Part shown: in pieces, positions 8,551 through 16,523 of the stretch
Layout: each line of letters opens with the position of its first letter
How positions within the stretch are numbered: the first letter of the stretch is position 1
Origin: Thermodesulfovibrionia bacterium
Lineage (GTDB): Bacteria > Nitrospirota > Thermodesulfovibrionia > UBA6902
DNA: 48,145 bases
Reading direction: 5' to 3'
NCBI GenBank assembly: GCA_945786855.1
Contig: CALZGI010000056.1
Coordinates: 1-48,145, forward strand
Notes under the pieces: model-generated
What the model saw: only the letters and a program-made list of their open reading frames with translations
What the model was told of the DNA's origin: nothing
Databases searched by the model: none
Made by a program: the position numbers and the translations under genes

Positions 8551-9351
8551 TTAAAATTCATAGGTAAGGCTGATCACCCCGGCTGTCACTTCCAGCTCAC
8601 TGTCTGCCTGATCAATTACATCATCCACTTGATCTATGTCCAGGTCAAACTTTATATATGTGCCCCCTGCAGTGATGTATAAATTTTCAATAACCTCACG
8701 GGAAATACCGATCGTCAGGTCAATGCGCTCGCCATCCACATCATAATCAACATCTCTGCGTTCGCTGTTCTCGCCTGTACCCTCAAGATAATAGGCATAT
8801 TCCGCACTCCCTTCAATGGCCCATTTACCGAACTGATATCCCAGGTTCAGTCCCACGCCGCCACGCCACAGACTGAAGTCCTCAGTAACTTCATTCGAGT
8901 CCGTTGTGCCTATCAGCTCGAAATTATCCCGTTCAAAATGTATCCCGTCCCAGCCGCCCAGCGCATAGAGCTTATAGGAGAATTCCTGAGTTCTGTTCCG
9001 GTAGCCGAATCGAAGATCATAGTTCTGGCCGAATATCCTCAAATCGTTATTTTGAACTTCAATGCCGTTCTCATCCCACGTCTCATCATCTTCAGTTCCC
9101 CACACCCACTCAGCAGCGGAGCCGAAAAAGAGATCCTCTTTTTCCGTGAAATAATATTCTACGGAAAGCCTGAAGAGGACAGTACGAAGATCAGCATCTG
9201 AATCAATGTCCGAACCGGCCGTTGATGAAGTTTCCGTATAATCCAGGACACCGTAACCGATGCGTTCTCCGAACTCCAGAGTGCCTGCCTCAGCATAATG
9301 CACGCACAATATAACTGCTGCTAACAGAAGAAATACTCTCACATGTTTCAA
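8551..9351 (-). CDS. Outer-membrane beta-barrel protein
   Basis: A 266-aa protein with a cleavable signal peptide (cleavage probably after AEA, about residue 22). Alternating amphipathic strands rich in Tyr, Gly, Asp and Glu follow, and the chain ends in Phe (ISLTYEF), the classic last-strand signature for outer-membrane insertion. About eight to twelve strands can be drawn. Very acidic turns (for example DIDQVDDVIDQADSE) suggest exposed loops or cation binding. The open frame starts with TTG, backed by GGGAG six bases upstream. It converges on mqnA. No specific porin family was recognised; structural or transport roles are equally possible. Confidence 0.7.
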   Translation of the reverse strand: MKHVRVFLLLAAVILCVHYAEAGTLEFGERIGYGVLDYTETSSTAGSDIDSDADLRTVLFRLSVEYYFTEKEDLFFGSAAEWVWGTEDDETWDENGIEVQNNDLRIFGQNYDLRFGYRNRTQEFSYKLYALGGWDGIHFERDNFELIGTTDSNEVTEDFSLWRGGVGLNLGYQFGKWAIEGSAEYAYYLEGTGENSERRDVDYDVDGERIDLTIGISREVIENLYITAGGTYIKFDLDIDQVDDVIDQADSELEVTAGVISLTYEF

Positions 9352-9473
9352 TTGATTCTCCCTCCCTTTTCTTGAATGATTATTTGTCGGCCAGAAATAA
9401 ACATAACTTTACCTTTCTGCATATAGACTTCAACGTCCGAATGTCCCATACTGCCGTTTTTTGAACGTTCTCC

Positions 9474-10559
9474 TCACAAATGATTTGCCACAGACCGTGC
9501 AACGGCCTCGTGCATAATTTCGCCCTTATAAGTATTTAAAGCGCTTCGCAATTCTGTGTCATCTGATACAGCTCTTTCAACACCCATATGTGCAAGCCTT
9601 TTTATATAGGTAATCGTCCTGTTTGTAAGTGCCATCGTGGAAGTCCTGGGATAGGCTCCAGGCATGTTCGCCACTGTATAATGGATGACCCCGTCTATGG
9701 TATATACTGGATTATCGTGGGTTGTCGGTTTCGTCGTCTCTATGCACCCTCCCTGATCAACAGATACATCTACAATCACCGCCCCCCGCTTCATCCCTGA
9801 GACAAGTTTTTTTGAAACCAGTTTCGGCGCTTTTGCTCCGGGGATCAGGACAGCACCTATCACCATATCCGCCTTCTTCGTTTCCCTCTCAATATTCTCC
9901 TTTGTTGAAGCGAAGGTTTTCACCCTGCCCCTGTACATTTTTTCAAGGGCCTTCATCCGTTTTTCACCCCTGTTAATGACAGTGACATGTGCACCCATTC
10001 CGCAGGCAACCTCTATTGCACTCATGCCTACTGTGCCTGCCCCCAGGACAAGTACATGTGCAGGATCAACCCCACCGGCACCGGGCAGGAGCTTGCCCCT
10101 CCCTCCGTATTTTTTTTGCAGATAGTAGGCGCCCATCAGGGGAGCCATCTTGCCCGCAACCTCGCTCATAGGCTTCAGGAGAGGAAGGATACCATTCACT
10201 TCAAGCGTCTCGTACGCGAAGGCAGTGATATTTTTATCACGAAGCATGGTGACCAGCTCCGGATCAGAGGCCAGGTGAAGAAAAGTAAAAAGAGACTGTC
10301 CATCACGGTACATTCCATATTCCTTTGGCAGCGGCTCTTTTACCTTTATAATGAGTTCAGCCTTTTGATACAGTCTTCCCGCACCGCATACTTCTGCCCC
10401 TCCCTTGCTGTAATCCTCATCGGAGAAACCGCTTCCTTCACCTGCGGCACATTCAACGAGTATCCGGTGACCCCCTTTGACAAGATCTTTAACACCGGAA
10501 GGTGTCATACCGACCCTGTACTCATGCTCCTTTACCTCTTTCGGAACACCGATTATCAT
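9474..10559 (-). CDS. ald: Alanine dehydrogenase
   Basis: This enzyme interconverts L-alanine and pyruvate plus ammonium with NAD. I take the start at MIIGVPKEVKEHEYRVGMTP (ATG 10557-10559), since the family begins here; the frame extends 23 codons further upstream without family resemblance. With this start the protein is 361 aa, close to the usual length of about 370. Substrate residues Arg15, Lys74 (IKVKEP) and His95 (FLHLAS) are present, and the Rossmann motif VLGAGTVG is followed by the helix of the NAD domain. It is hydrophobic-anchor-free and cytoplasmic, and may supply ammonium or regenerate NAD. The upstream 110-aa gene is on the same strand but 138 bases away. Confidence 0.92.
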   Translation of the reverse strand: MIIGVPKEVKEHEYRVGMTPSGVKDLVKGGHRILVECAAGEGSGFSDEDYSKGGAEVCGAGRLYQKAELIIKVKEPLPKEYGMYRDGQSLFTFLHLASDPELVTMLRDKNITAFAYETLEVNGILPLLKPMSEVAGKMAPLMGAYYLQKKYGGRGKLLPGAGGVDPAHVLVLGAGTVGMSAIEVACGMGAHVTVINRGEKRMKALEKMYRGRVKTFASTKENIERETKKADMVIGAVLIPGAKAPKLVSKKLVSGMKRGAVIVDVSVDQGGCIETTKPTTHDNPVYTIDGVIHYTVANMPGAYPRTSTMALTNRTITYIKRLAHMGVERAVSDDTELRSALNTYKGEIMHEAVARSVANHL

Positions 10560-10697
10560 GAAGGATATATTACAGGAAATAGGACCATTATTTCTGCCGC
10601 CGGGCTTAAGCATACTTATCGTATCCATGAGAGGAACACATGTGGACAGAAATTTTATTTAAAGTAAGTGTCTAAGGGGAAATATGACGCAAGCCAG

Positions 10698-11030
10698 TTA
10701 AAAGTCGGGAAAGATCTTTAATTCGAGAGGCCGACCGTTCTCAAGGTTCTGTGTGGCTGTGAGTATGCCTCCCTCGATATACTCTATCCTGAAATTTCCA
10801 AAACCTCTCCTCGCCACTCCCATGGCATCCGATGGACAGCCGGCCTCACAACCGACGACCCCCCGTATCATGAGGGGTATTAACTCATCCAGTTTATAAG
10901 GGGAAAGATCTGTACCATTCTCCCTGCCAAAGTCCAGGATACCGCTCATTGCCTGATCTACATCAAATCTGTGGGGGTTTTCGACTTCAATTGCATGAGA
11001 TTTCCCGTTTATGCTTACGTCAATATCCAT
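10698..11030 (-). CDS. Unrecognised 110-aa protein with C-x3-C-P motif
   Basis: A compact 110-aa soluble protein with a beta-strand start (MDIDVSINGKSHAIEV), a helical middle and the motif GVVGCEAGCPSDAM near residues 58-71, then a beta-rich C-terminus. The two Cys followed by Pro could bind a metal or form a redox pair, but no ferredoxin pattern is complete. AAGGAG lies eight bases before the ATG. It is followed by alanine dehydrogenase and preceded by a 219-base gap. I do not recognise the family; codon use and a good ribosome-binding site make it a real gene. Confidence 0.6.
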   Translation of the reverse strand: MDIDVSINGKSHAIEVENPHRFDVDQAMSGILDFGRENGTDLSPYKLDELIPLMIRGVVGCEAGCPSDAMGVARRGFGNFRIEYIEGGILTATQNLENGRPLELKIFPDF

Positions 11031-11249
11031 ATTGGTTTCTCCTTATTGATAGATTGAAATTACAAATACTTAAGCTCAGAGCCCCATATCATGGCATTGA
11101 ACAGATCACAGCGCGCACAACACATATACGTTGAACTTTGGACTCTATGATTCTTTGCTTCATTGCAACCGGGGTATTGGAACTTGTAATTACTTCTTTT
11201 AATTTAACAGAGACACTGCCTGATTCTCAACAATCATAGAGAAAAATTC

Positions 11250-11861
11250 TCAGAACCCGCTAATATATCCCCTCTTTTCCAGTAAATATTTCTGCAGTTC
11301 CCTCAGTGCCTCAGCCCTGTGACTCATGGCATTTTTTTCTTTATCGTTCATTTCGGCAAAGGTCCTCTTATGACCCTTCGGATAAAAAACAGGATCATAT
11401 CCGAAACCGTTGTACCCCCTTCGTTCGGTCCCGATGGTCCCTTCAACATAGCCCATAAATGTTTTTGTTTCCTCTGCCGATGCCAGGGCAATACAGCAAA
11501 CAAACCGCCCATCTCTCTTCTCAGCAGGTACATCCTTCAATTCCTGCATAAGTTTTTCGACGTTTGCACTGTCATCGGCATTCTCGCCCGCATACCGGGC
11601 AGAGAAAACGCCGGGAGCGCCGTCCAGGGCGTCCACTTCCAGCCCCGAATCATCGGCGACGGCAGTCATGCCCGTACTATTCGATATTGCAACAGCCTTT
11701 TTCAGGGCATTTGCCTCAAAGGTATCTCCGTCTTCCACAACATCCTCAAAAACAGGGAAATCATCAAGGGTGAATATCCTGGATGCCGTTCCCATGAGGT
11801 CGAATATTTTTTTTATCTCTTCAATCTTCTTCCTGTTTTTTGTAGCGAGTACTATATCCAT
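11250..11861 (-). CDS. rdgB: XTP/dITP pyrophosphatase RdgB
   Basis: It hydrolyses non-canonical purine nucleotides (XTP, dITP, ITP) to monophosphates and so keeps them out of DNA and RNA. The 203-aa product begins with the family signature MDIVLATKNRKKIEEIKKI, and carries the Mg2+/substrate motifs ADDSGLEVDALDGAPGVFSARYAG (about 67-90), GYNGFGYDPVF and the C-terminal SHRAEAL with the nucleobase-contacting His. It lies 43 bases after pdxA and is probably the third gene of ridA-pdxA-rdgB. Confidence 0.93.
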   Translation of the reverse strand: MDIVLATKNRKKIEEIKKIFDLMGTASRIFTLDDFPVFEDVVEDGDTFEANALKKAVAISNSTGMTAVADDSGLEVDALDGAPGVFSARYAGENADDSANVEKLMQELKDVPAEKRDGRFVCCIALASAEETKTFMGYVEGTIGTERRGYNGFGYDPVFYPKGHKRTFAEMNDKEKNAMSHRAEALRELQKYLLEKRGYISGF

Positions 11862-11904
11862 AATTTCTTTCTATCCGCAGGGGGTATGGCAATACGCCCC
11901 TGCT

Positions 11905-12888
11905 TTATATCTTCATTTTAGCTGCAAGCTTTATCGCCTCAATCATGCTTGATGGGCTGGCCATGTTTTTCCATGCTATATCAAATCCGGTTCCATGGTC
12001 AGGGGATGTCCTGATGATCGGAAGTCCTACTGTAACATTTACCCCTGTGTCAAAGGCAAGCATCTTGAAAGGGATCAGGCCCTGGTCATGATACATGCAG
12101 ACAACCATATCAAATTCCCTGTTATACGCCTTGTGAAATACAACATCGGGAGGATAGGGTCCGGAAACGCGGATCCCGTCTTTCTGTGCCTTTTTCACCG
12201 CAGGGATTATTGCCTCACGCTCCTCATTCCCCATGATACCCGACTCCCCTGCATGAGGATTCAGCCCTGAAACAGCTATATGGGGGGTTTTTATTCCAAG
12301 CATTTCAGCTCCTGTTTGTGCAAGCTTTATTGTCCTGAAAACGATCCCTTCATTTATTCTCGACGGTACGTCCTTCAAGGAGATGTGAATTGTACAGAGA
12401 ATCAGCTTTAATTTTTTACTCACAAACATCATGGCAAAATTATCGGCGGCCGTAAGCTCTGCCAACATTTCAGTATGCCCCGGCCAGGCATATCCCGCCA
12501 TATTGAGCGACTCTTTTGATAAGGGCGCGGTGACAATGGCCTGTACTTCCCTCTGCAAAGCAAGTTTGACGGCCTTATCAATATATTGAAAACAGGCCTT
12601 CCCGGCGCTTTTTGTCGAAATCCCCCTCCTGGAAGCAAGACGGCATTTCATATGAAGCACCTCAAGAACTCCGTCCCCCGGCTCCGATTCACCTACATGG
12701 GAAATTACCCTCACTTTGAGTGGAGAAGCCGAAAGAATGACTGCATCCCTCATAATGCCAGCATCGCCGACAACAATCGGATGAAAGGTCCCCCTGACAT
12801 CAGTACTGGATAGTGCCTTCACAATTACTTCAGGCCCGATCCCGCCGGGATCTCCCATTGTTATTGCCAGAGTTTTCGAGATCCTCAT
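11905..12888 (-). CDS. pdxA: 4-hydroxythreonine-4-phosphate dehydrogenase PdxA
   Basis: PdxA oxidises 4-phosphohydroxy-L-threonine with NAD in DXP-dependent pyridoxal-5'-phosphate synthesis. I place the start at ATG 12886-12888, because AGGGA lies six bases upstream; an ATG two codons earlier overlaps that site. The 327-aa product has the family N-terminus LAITMGDPGGIGPEV, the HTEML metal/substrate His, SGLNPHAGESG, the second metal region MYHDQGLIPFK, and IIRTSPDHGTGFDIAW near the C-terminus. Length is normal. It follows ridA by about 20 bases and precedes rdgB, so all three probably form one transcript. No other pdx gene is nearby. Confidence 0.93.
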   Translation of the reverse strand: MRISKTLAITMGDPGGIGPEVIVKALSSTDVRGTFHPIVVGDAGIMRDAVILSASPLKVRVISHVGESEPGDGVLEVLHMKCRLASRRGISTKSAGKACFQYIDKAVKLALQREVQAIVTAPLSKESLNMAGYAWPGHTEMLAELTAADNFAMMFVSKKLKLILCTIHISLKDVPSRINEGIVFRTIKLAQTGAEMLGIKTPHIAVSGLNPHAGESGIMGNEEREAIIPAVKKAQKDGIRVSGPYPPDVVFHKAYNREFDMVVCMYHDQGLIPFKMLAFDTGVNVTVGLPIIRTSPDHGTGFDIAWKNMASPSSMIEAIKLAAKMKI

Positions 12889-12909
12889 ATGCATTCCCTT
12901 TTATTCCAT

Positions 12910-13350
12910 CTATTTATTCCGCGGTCGCCTGCTGCTCTGAGACCGGACATTTCGCGGTTTTCTAGAGGGTAGTGCCACTATCGCGTCTATTTCAATCTGG
13001 ACATCAAGAGGAAGCTTCCCGGCCTGAAAGGCGGTACGCGCCGGGGGATACTGGGGGAAATATTTTTCGTATACTTCATTAAATCTCGGGAAATCGTCCA
13101 TGTCAGCAAGGTAACAGGTAAGTTTTAATATTCCGTCCATGCTGGCCCCGGCATCCTCAGTGATAATTTTAATATTGTTCAGCACTGCTGCTGTCTCCTC
13201 TTCAACAGTGCCCCGAATTAATTCCCCCGTTACGGGGTCCACCGGGATCTGTCCTGAAACATAGAGCAGCCCGTCATGAATTACTGCCTGCGAGTAGGGG
13301 CCTTTCGGCTCCGGCGCATTGTTCGTGTAAAATACTTTTTTCCCTGCCAT
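12910..13350 (-). CDS. ridA: RidA-family 2-iminobutanoate/2-iminopropanoate deaminase
   Basis: RidA hydrolyses reactive enamines/imines released by PLP enzymes. The protein matches the family through residue about 128: APEPKGPYSQAV, YVSGQIPVDP, and RTAFQAGKLPLDVQIEIDAIVA with the catalytic Arg of the PPARTAF loop. The last 18 residues are an Arg/Ser/Pro-rich tail (RKPRNVRSQSSRRPRNK) not usual for the family, making the protein 146 aa instead of about 125-130. AAGGAG lies eight bases before ATG. Being upstream of pdxA (PLP synthesis) makes functional sense, since RidA deals with by-products of PLP enzymes. Confidence 0.88.
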   Translation of the reverse strand: MAGKKVFYTNNAPEPKGPYSQAVIHDGLLYVSGQIPVDPVTGELIRGTVEEETAAVLNNIKIITEDAGASMDGILKLTCYLADMDDFPRFNEVYEKYFPQYPPARTAFQAGKLPLDVQIEIDAIVALPSRKPRNVRSQSSRRPRNK

Positions 13351-13613
13351 ATCTTAAACTCCTTAAATTTTCTACTTATTAGGGTACTACATGGAGAAAA
13401 GACTTGACAATGTCAGAGAGAAACTATCCCCAGGAGCAGATTCACATACTGCAAGATAATGAGCACTGCGACACCGTTCCTGGCCCCGGAAGTAGACATC
13501 TGTCCATTGTTAAAATTGCAATCCCTGTACATTCATGGTAATTTAGTTTTTGTTCTGGTGCATGCATTTTTATTCACCACTGATAAAATCTTATTATTGA
13601 AAGGAGGAGTGCA

Positions 13614-13739
13614 ATGGGAGTAGAAAAAGTTGACGAACAGTACAAGTGCAATATCTGCGGAAATGAGGTAACTGTCACAAAGGTCGGAGGCGGTGAACTG
13701 GTCTGCTGCGGACAACCAATGGAAAAGATTTCGAGCTAG
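13614..13739 (+). CDS. Desulforedoxin-like iron protein (41 aa)
   Basis: A tiny gene: ATG at 13614 with AAAGGAGG a few bases upstream, stop TAG at 13737-13739. The 41-aa product contains [10 protein letters not shown] and, after a short beta hairpin, ELVCCGQPM. That is the CxxC...CC arrangement of desulforedoxin and of the N-terminal FeS4 centre of desulfoferrodoxin. It should bind one iron in a tetracysteine site and carry electrons. It is nine bases upstream of rubrerythrin and surely co-transcribed, so the likely role is electron delivery to rubrerythrin for peroxide reduction. Only the redox partner is inferred; the iron-binding motif is plain. Confidence 0.88.
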   Translation: MGVEKVDEQYKCNICGNEVTVTKVGGGELVCCGQPMEKISS

Positions 13740-13748
13740 GAGGAACAC

Positions 13749-14327
13749 ATGTCAAAATCAATAAAAGGGACAAAGACAGAGCAGAATCTCTTAAAAGCTT
13801 TTTCCGGTGAATCACAGGCACGAAACCGGTACAGCTATTTTGCAAGTGCTGCAAAAAAGGAGGGATATGAGCAGATTTCAGCCCTCTTTCTCGAGACTGC
13901 AGAAAACGAAAAAGAACACGCCAAGGTATTCTTCAAATATCTCGAAGGAGGTGATTTGGAGATCACGGCGGCCTATCCCGCAGGCATCATCGGGAACACC
14001 AGGGAAAACCTTGACCATGCTGCTGCCGGTGAGCATCTCGAATGGACAACTCTCTACTCGGACTTTTCAAAAATCGCAATGGATGAAGGCTTTCCTGAAA
14101 TTTCAGAATCATTCAATCAGATTGCAAAGGTTGAAAAATTTCACGAGTCACGGTACAGAAAGTTATCAGCCAATATTCAGGAAGGAAAGGTGTACGCAAG
14201 GGACGCAGGTTCGAAATGGCACTGTAGAAACTGCGGATATGTCCACGAAGGTCCTGAAGCCCCTCCAAAATGCCCTGCCTGCAGCCATCAACAGGCTCAT
14301 TTTGAATTGTTAGCAGAAAATTACTGA
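13749..14327 (+). CDS. Rubrerythrin
   Basis: Rubrerythrin reduces hydrogen peroxide in anaerobes through a non-heme diiron site fed by a rubredoxin-like centre. The 192-aa product has the N-terminal four-helix diiron domain, with ligand motifs GESQARNRY, ETAENEKEHA, DEGFPEISESF and KVEKFHESRY. It ends in a rubredoxin-type knuckle pair: WHCRNCGYVHEG and PPKCPACSHQQAHFEL. AGGAGG precedes the ATG, overlapping the end of the desulforedoxin gene, and the two form an obvious oxidative-stress operon. Possible regulation by a peroxide sensor is not visible in the sequence. Confidence 0.95.
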   Translation: MSKSIKGTKTEQNLLKAFSGESQARNRYSYFASAAKKEGYEQISALFLETAENEKEHAKVFFKYLEGGDLEITAAYPAGIIGNTRENLDHAAAGEHLEWTTLYSDFSKIAMDEGFPEISESFNQIAKVEKFHESRYRKLSANIQEGKVYARDAGSKWHCRNCGYVHEGPEAPPKCPACSHQQAHFELLAENY

Positions 14328-14336
14328 TCGTTCTCA

Positions 14337-14364
14337 GCAGGGGTGAACAGCGCTTCGCCCCTGC
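14337..14364 (+). terminator. Palindrome after rubrerythrin
   Basis: An 11-bp stem (GCAGGGGTGAA / TTCGCCCCTGC, one G-T wobble) with a six-base loop lies nine bases after the rubrerythrin stop. No T-run follows it, although AGAAATATATTTCTTTT at 14416-14432 could finish termination. Its GGGG(T/C)GAA..TTCGCCCC core is of the REP-like type seen in many intergenic regions, so it could be either a terminator or a dispersed repeat. Confidence 0.45.
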
Positions 14365-14472
14365 ATGCTGAATGCGATGAAGAGAATTGTGAAATTCTGA
14401 TTGAAGGATTCAATAAGAAATATATTTCTTTTCCCCGGAAGGAGAAAAAATCAGGAAAAAGGGCATGATCTC

Positions 14473-14712
14473 TCATCCTCCTTCTTTAAAAAGCTCATTT
14501 AAAACCTCATCGATCTGCTCGGGAGTCATCGTTTCATTGTCAAGAAATATTCTCCCGATAAGCCGGTGAGGTTTGTTGGCAAAATTGTCGTCGATCTGTT
14601 CCGACAATGCCTCTTTTACCTGCTCCGGAGTTACATATCCCTTCTCTACCGCAATTTGACCAAAGCGGGGACAATATTTGCCCGAAAGCTCTTTGTCTAC
14701 TTCATTTGTCAT
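14473..14712 (-). CDS. Small protein resembling a type II secretion ATPase N-domain
   Basis: I start this at ATG 14710-14712, where GGGGAGG lies nine bases upstream; the frame opens 12 codons earlier but without signal. The 79-aa product contains RFGQIAVEKGYVTPEQVKEALSEQ and LIGRIFLDNETMTPEQIDEVLNEL. These are two copies of a helical pattern (G.hh...G.h...Qh..AL..Q) familiar from the N-terminal domain of PilB/GspE-type ATPases. Here the unit stands alone, so it may bind a nucleotide-second-messenger or a protein partner; function is unknown. It faces motAB, with the sigma-28 promoter region between. Confidence 0.6.
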   Translation of the reverse strand: MTNEVDKELSGKYCPRFGQIAVEKGYVTPEQVKEALSEQIDDNFANKPHRLIGRIFLDNETMTPEQIDEVLNELFKEGG

Positions 14713-15066
14713 TTCCAGCATCCTCCCCAAAAATGTTATAGAATTCAATTCTTCCGATCCCCCTGGACCGTATATCTGACCCTGTTTACACCTTGAGGAT
14801 CTTCATACCCTGCAACTTCTTTAACGGTAAAAAAATTCAATATCTTTAGTGGAGGCCGCAGCCGTCAATCGAATGTTAAAGTTTCCTCCATTCGAAGACG
14901 ATAACATAGATAAATCTCTCTTATCAATCATTTAAGCACGTATGCAGGCATCATTATAATCAGCACTTTGTTTATTACTGTTAAGACACTCCGAGGGAAG
15001 GACGGATTTGCTGTCTATGAATAACCACTTCAATTTCACAACCCACTATGCAGGAGTCAATTCGCA
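14713..15066 (+). other. Intergenic region and long leader upstream of motA
   Basis: This 354-base region separates the minus-strand 79-aa gene from motA. It carries the sigma-28-type promoter at 14877-14904 and then about 150 bases of leader. A 19-codon frame (15017-15076) overlaps the motA start and could couple translation, but its own ribosome-binding site is poor. No other coding frame or RNA gene was recognised. Confidence 0.4.
14877..14904 (+). promoter_or_regulatory. Sigma-28 (FliA)-type promoter for motAB
   Basis: TAAAGTTT at 14877-14884 is a perfect sigma-28 -35 element. GACGATAA at 14897-14904 matches the -10 consensus GCCGATAA at seven of eight positions. The spacer is 12 bases, one longer than the usual 11. 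It lies about 160 bases upstream of motA. Confidence 0.65.
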
Positions 15067-15819
15067 ATGGATATAGCTACACTGCTGGGGATATTCGGGG
15101 GTCTTGCCCTTATTGTAGGTTCTATTGCAATCGGGAGTCCCCTCAGTTCCTTTATCAATCTCCCCGGAATCTTTATTGTATTCGGCGGAACAATCGCTGC
15201 TACCCTAATCATGCAGAAACTGCCGATTGTGCTTGGCTCCCTGAAAATAGCAGCGAACGCCTTTTTTGACAGGTCTGAACACCCAAAACAGCTTATAGTG
15301 CAAATTATTGATCTTTCTGGCAAGGCCCGGAAGGGCGGTCTTCTCGCCCTGGAGAACGTGAAAATAAAAAACGCTTTTCTTGCCCGCGGAGTTATGATGG
15401 TCGTTGACGGGATAGATCCTGCTGAAATTACCAACACCCTTAAGATTGAGATCGATTCACTTCTGCAAAGGCACGAGACAGGCCATAGGGTATTCAAGTT
15501 CATGGGGGCAACATCACCTGCCATGGGAATGATCGGGACGCTCATTGGACTTGTCCAGATGCTGAGATCACTCAATGATCCCGCATCAATCGGCCCGGCC
15601 ATGGCCGTCGCACTGCTCACAACATTTTATGGGGCTGTCCTGGCATTCCTGATATTTAATCCCATAGCAGAAAAACTCGAAGACAGGACGCGGGACGAGG
15701 AAATCCTGCTTCATATTATCGTCAGCGGCATCGATGGGATCACACGGGGCACGAACCAGTCCATACTGGAAGACAAGCTGATATCATTCCTTTCACCAAA
15801 ATCGAGAAACAAGAAATAA
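15067..15819 (+). CDS. motA: Flagellar motor stator protein MotA (PomA-like)
   Basis: MotA with MotB forms the ion-conducting stator that turns the flagellar motor. The 250-aa product shows four membrane segments: about 5-22, 30-50, 150-172 and 183-200. It has the cytoplasmic loop with charged residues (RHETGHRVFKFMGATSPAMG) and the conserved Pro after TM2/TM3. Length and the short loop place it in the PomA/MotA group used by both proton and sodium motors. AGGAG is ten bases before ATG. motB follows after one base, so the two are translationally coupled. No other flagellar gene is adjacent. Confidence 0.92.
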   Translation: MDIATLLGIFGGLALIVGSIAIGSPLSSFINLPGIFIVFGGTIAATLIMQKLPIVLGSLKIAANAFFDRSEHPKQLIVQIIDLSGKARKGGLLALENVKIKNAFLARGVMMVVDGIDPAEITNTLKIEIDSLLQRHETGHRVFKFMGATSPAMGMIGTLIGLVQMLRSLNDPASIGPAMAVALLTTFYGAVLAFLIFNPIAEKLEDRTRDEEILLHIIVSGIDGITRGTNQSILEDKLISFLSPKSRNKK

Positions 15820-15820
15820 G

Positions 15821-16519
15821 ATGGCCAGAAAGACCAAGACGGGAAACACAGGAGCACCGGCCTGGATGGCAACCTTTGCTGACATGACGAGCCTGTTACT
15901 GACTTTTTTTGTGCTTCTCCTTTCCTTCGCGACAATGGATATTATGAAGTTCAAGGATGCCATGGGATCCATCAATGAAGCCCTCGGTTCCTCACAAACC
16001 AGGACGGTGGTCTTTGGAGAGGGTTCAGGGTCGTCCCTTATTGAAATACCAATGTCAGAATCTGAATCAAAAAAGATACATTATGCAATAAAAGAGGATT
16101 TGGAAAAACTGATCGAGAAAAAGGGGCTGCAGGAGGATATAAATGTAGTACATACGAAGCGGGGACTAATTCTGAGAGTCCGCGGAAAAATGTTTTTCAA
16201 TTCCGGCGGGGCAGACCTGAAATATGCATCTATCCCTGTCCTCGAAAAAATAGCAGAGATCTTAAAAAATTTTCCGAACAGGGTTTCCATTGAAGGGCAT
16301 ACCGATACTATCCCGATCAGGGGTGGTACATTCACCTCGAACTGGGAGCTCTCTACTGCCCGCGCATATTCGGCCCTCAAATATTTTCAGGGAATCAAGG
16401 GGATTGACGTGACAAACATTTATATCGGGGGGTTCGGCGATACCCATCCAATCTCACCAAACGATACCCCCGAAGGGAGGGCTCAAAACAGGAGGGTAGA
16501 GTTTGTCTTTCACGAGTAA
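15821..16519 (+). CDS. motB: Flagellar motor stator protein MotB
   Basis: The 232-aa partner of MotA. A short basic N-terminus leads into one membrane helix (WMATFADMTSLLLTFFVLLL) that contains the ion-carrying Asp21. A plug/linker region follows, then an OmpA-like peptidoglycan-binding domain (about 120-230) with the motifs VSIEGHTDTIPI and NWELSTARAYSALKYF and the terminal RAQNRRVEFVF. All expected elements are present, so the stator should be functional. The Phe/Thr/Ser-rich helix resembles sodium-type PomB as much as proton-type MotB; the ion cannot be fixed from sequence. Its stop is only four bases from the convergent DUF362 gene. Confidence 0.93.
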   Translation: MARKTKTGNTGAPAWMATFADMTSLLLTFFVLLLSFATMDIMKFKDAMGSINEALGSSQTRTVVFGEGSGSSLIEIPMSESESKKIHYAIKEDLEKLIEKKGLQEDINVVHTKRGLILRVRGKMFFNSGGADLKYASIPVLEKIAEILKNFPNRVSIEGHTDTIPIRGGTFTSNWELSTARAYSALKYFQGIKGIDVTNIYIGGFGDTHPISPNDTPEGRAQNRRVEFVFHE

Positions 16520-16523
16520 TACA

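Noticed and set aside
11051-11241. Interleaved short inverted repeats (AATTACAA/TTGTAATT, CTCTATGATT/AATCATAGAG)
   Set aside because: The arms are far apart and interleaved, so no simple structure forms; probably chance in AT-rich sequence.
13391-13459. A 22-codon frame before the desulforedoxin gene
   Set aside because: No ribosome-binding site and no recognised motif; the sequence can arise by chance.
15017-15076. A 19-codon leader overlapping the motA start
   Set aside because: Poor ribosome-binding site and short; mentioned only with the motA leader.
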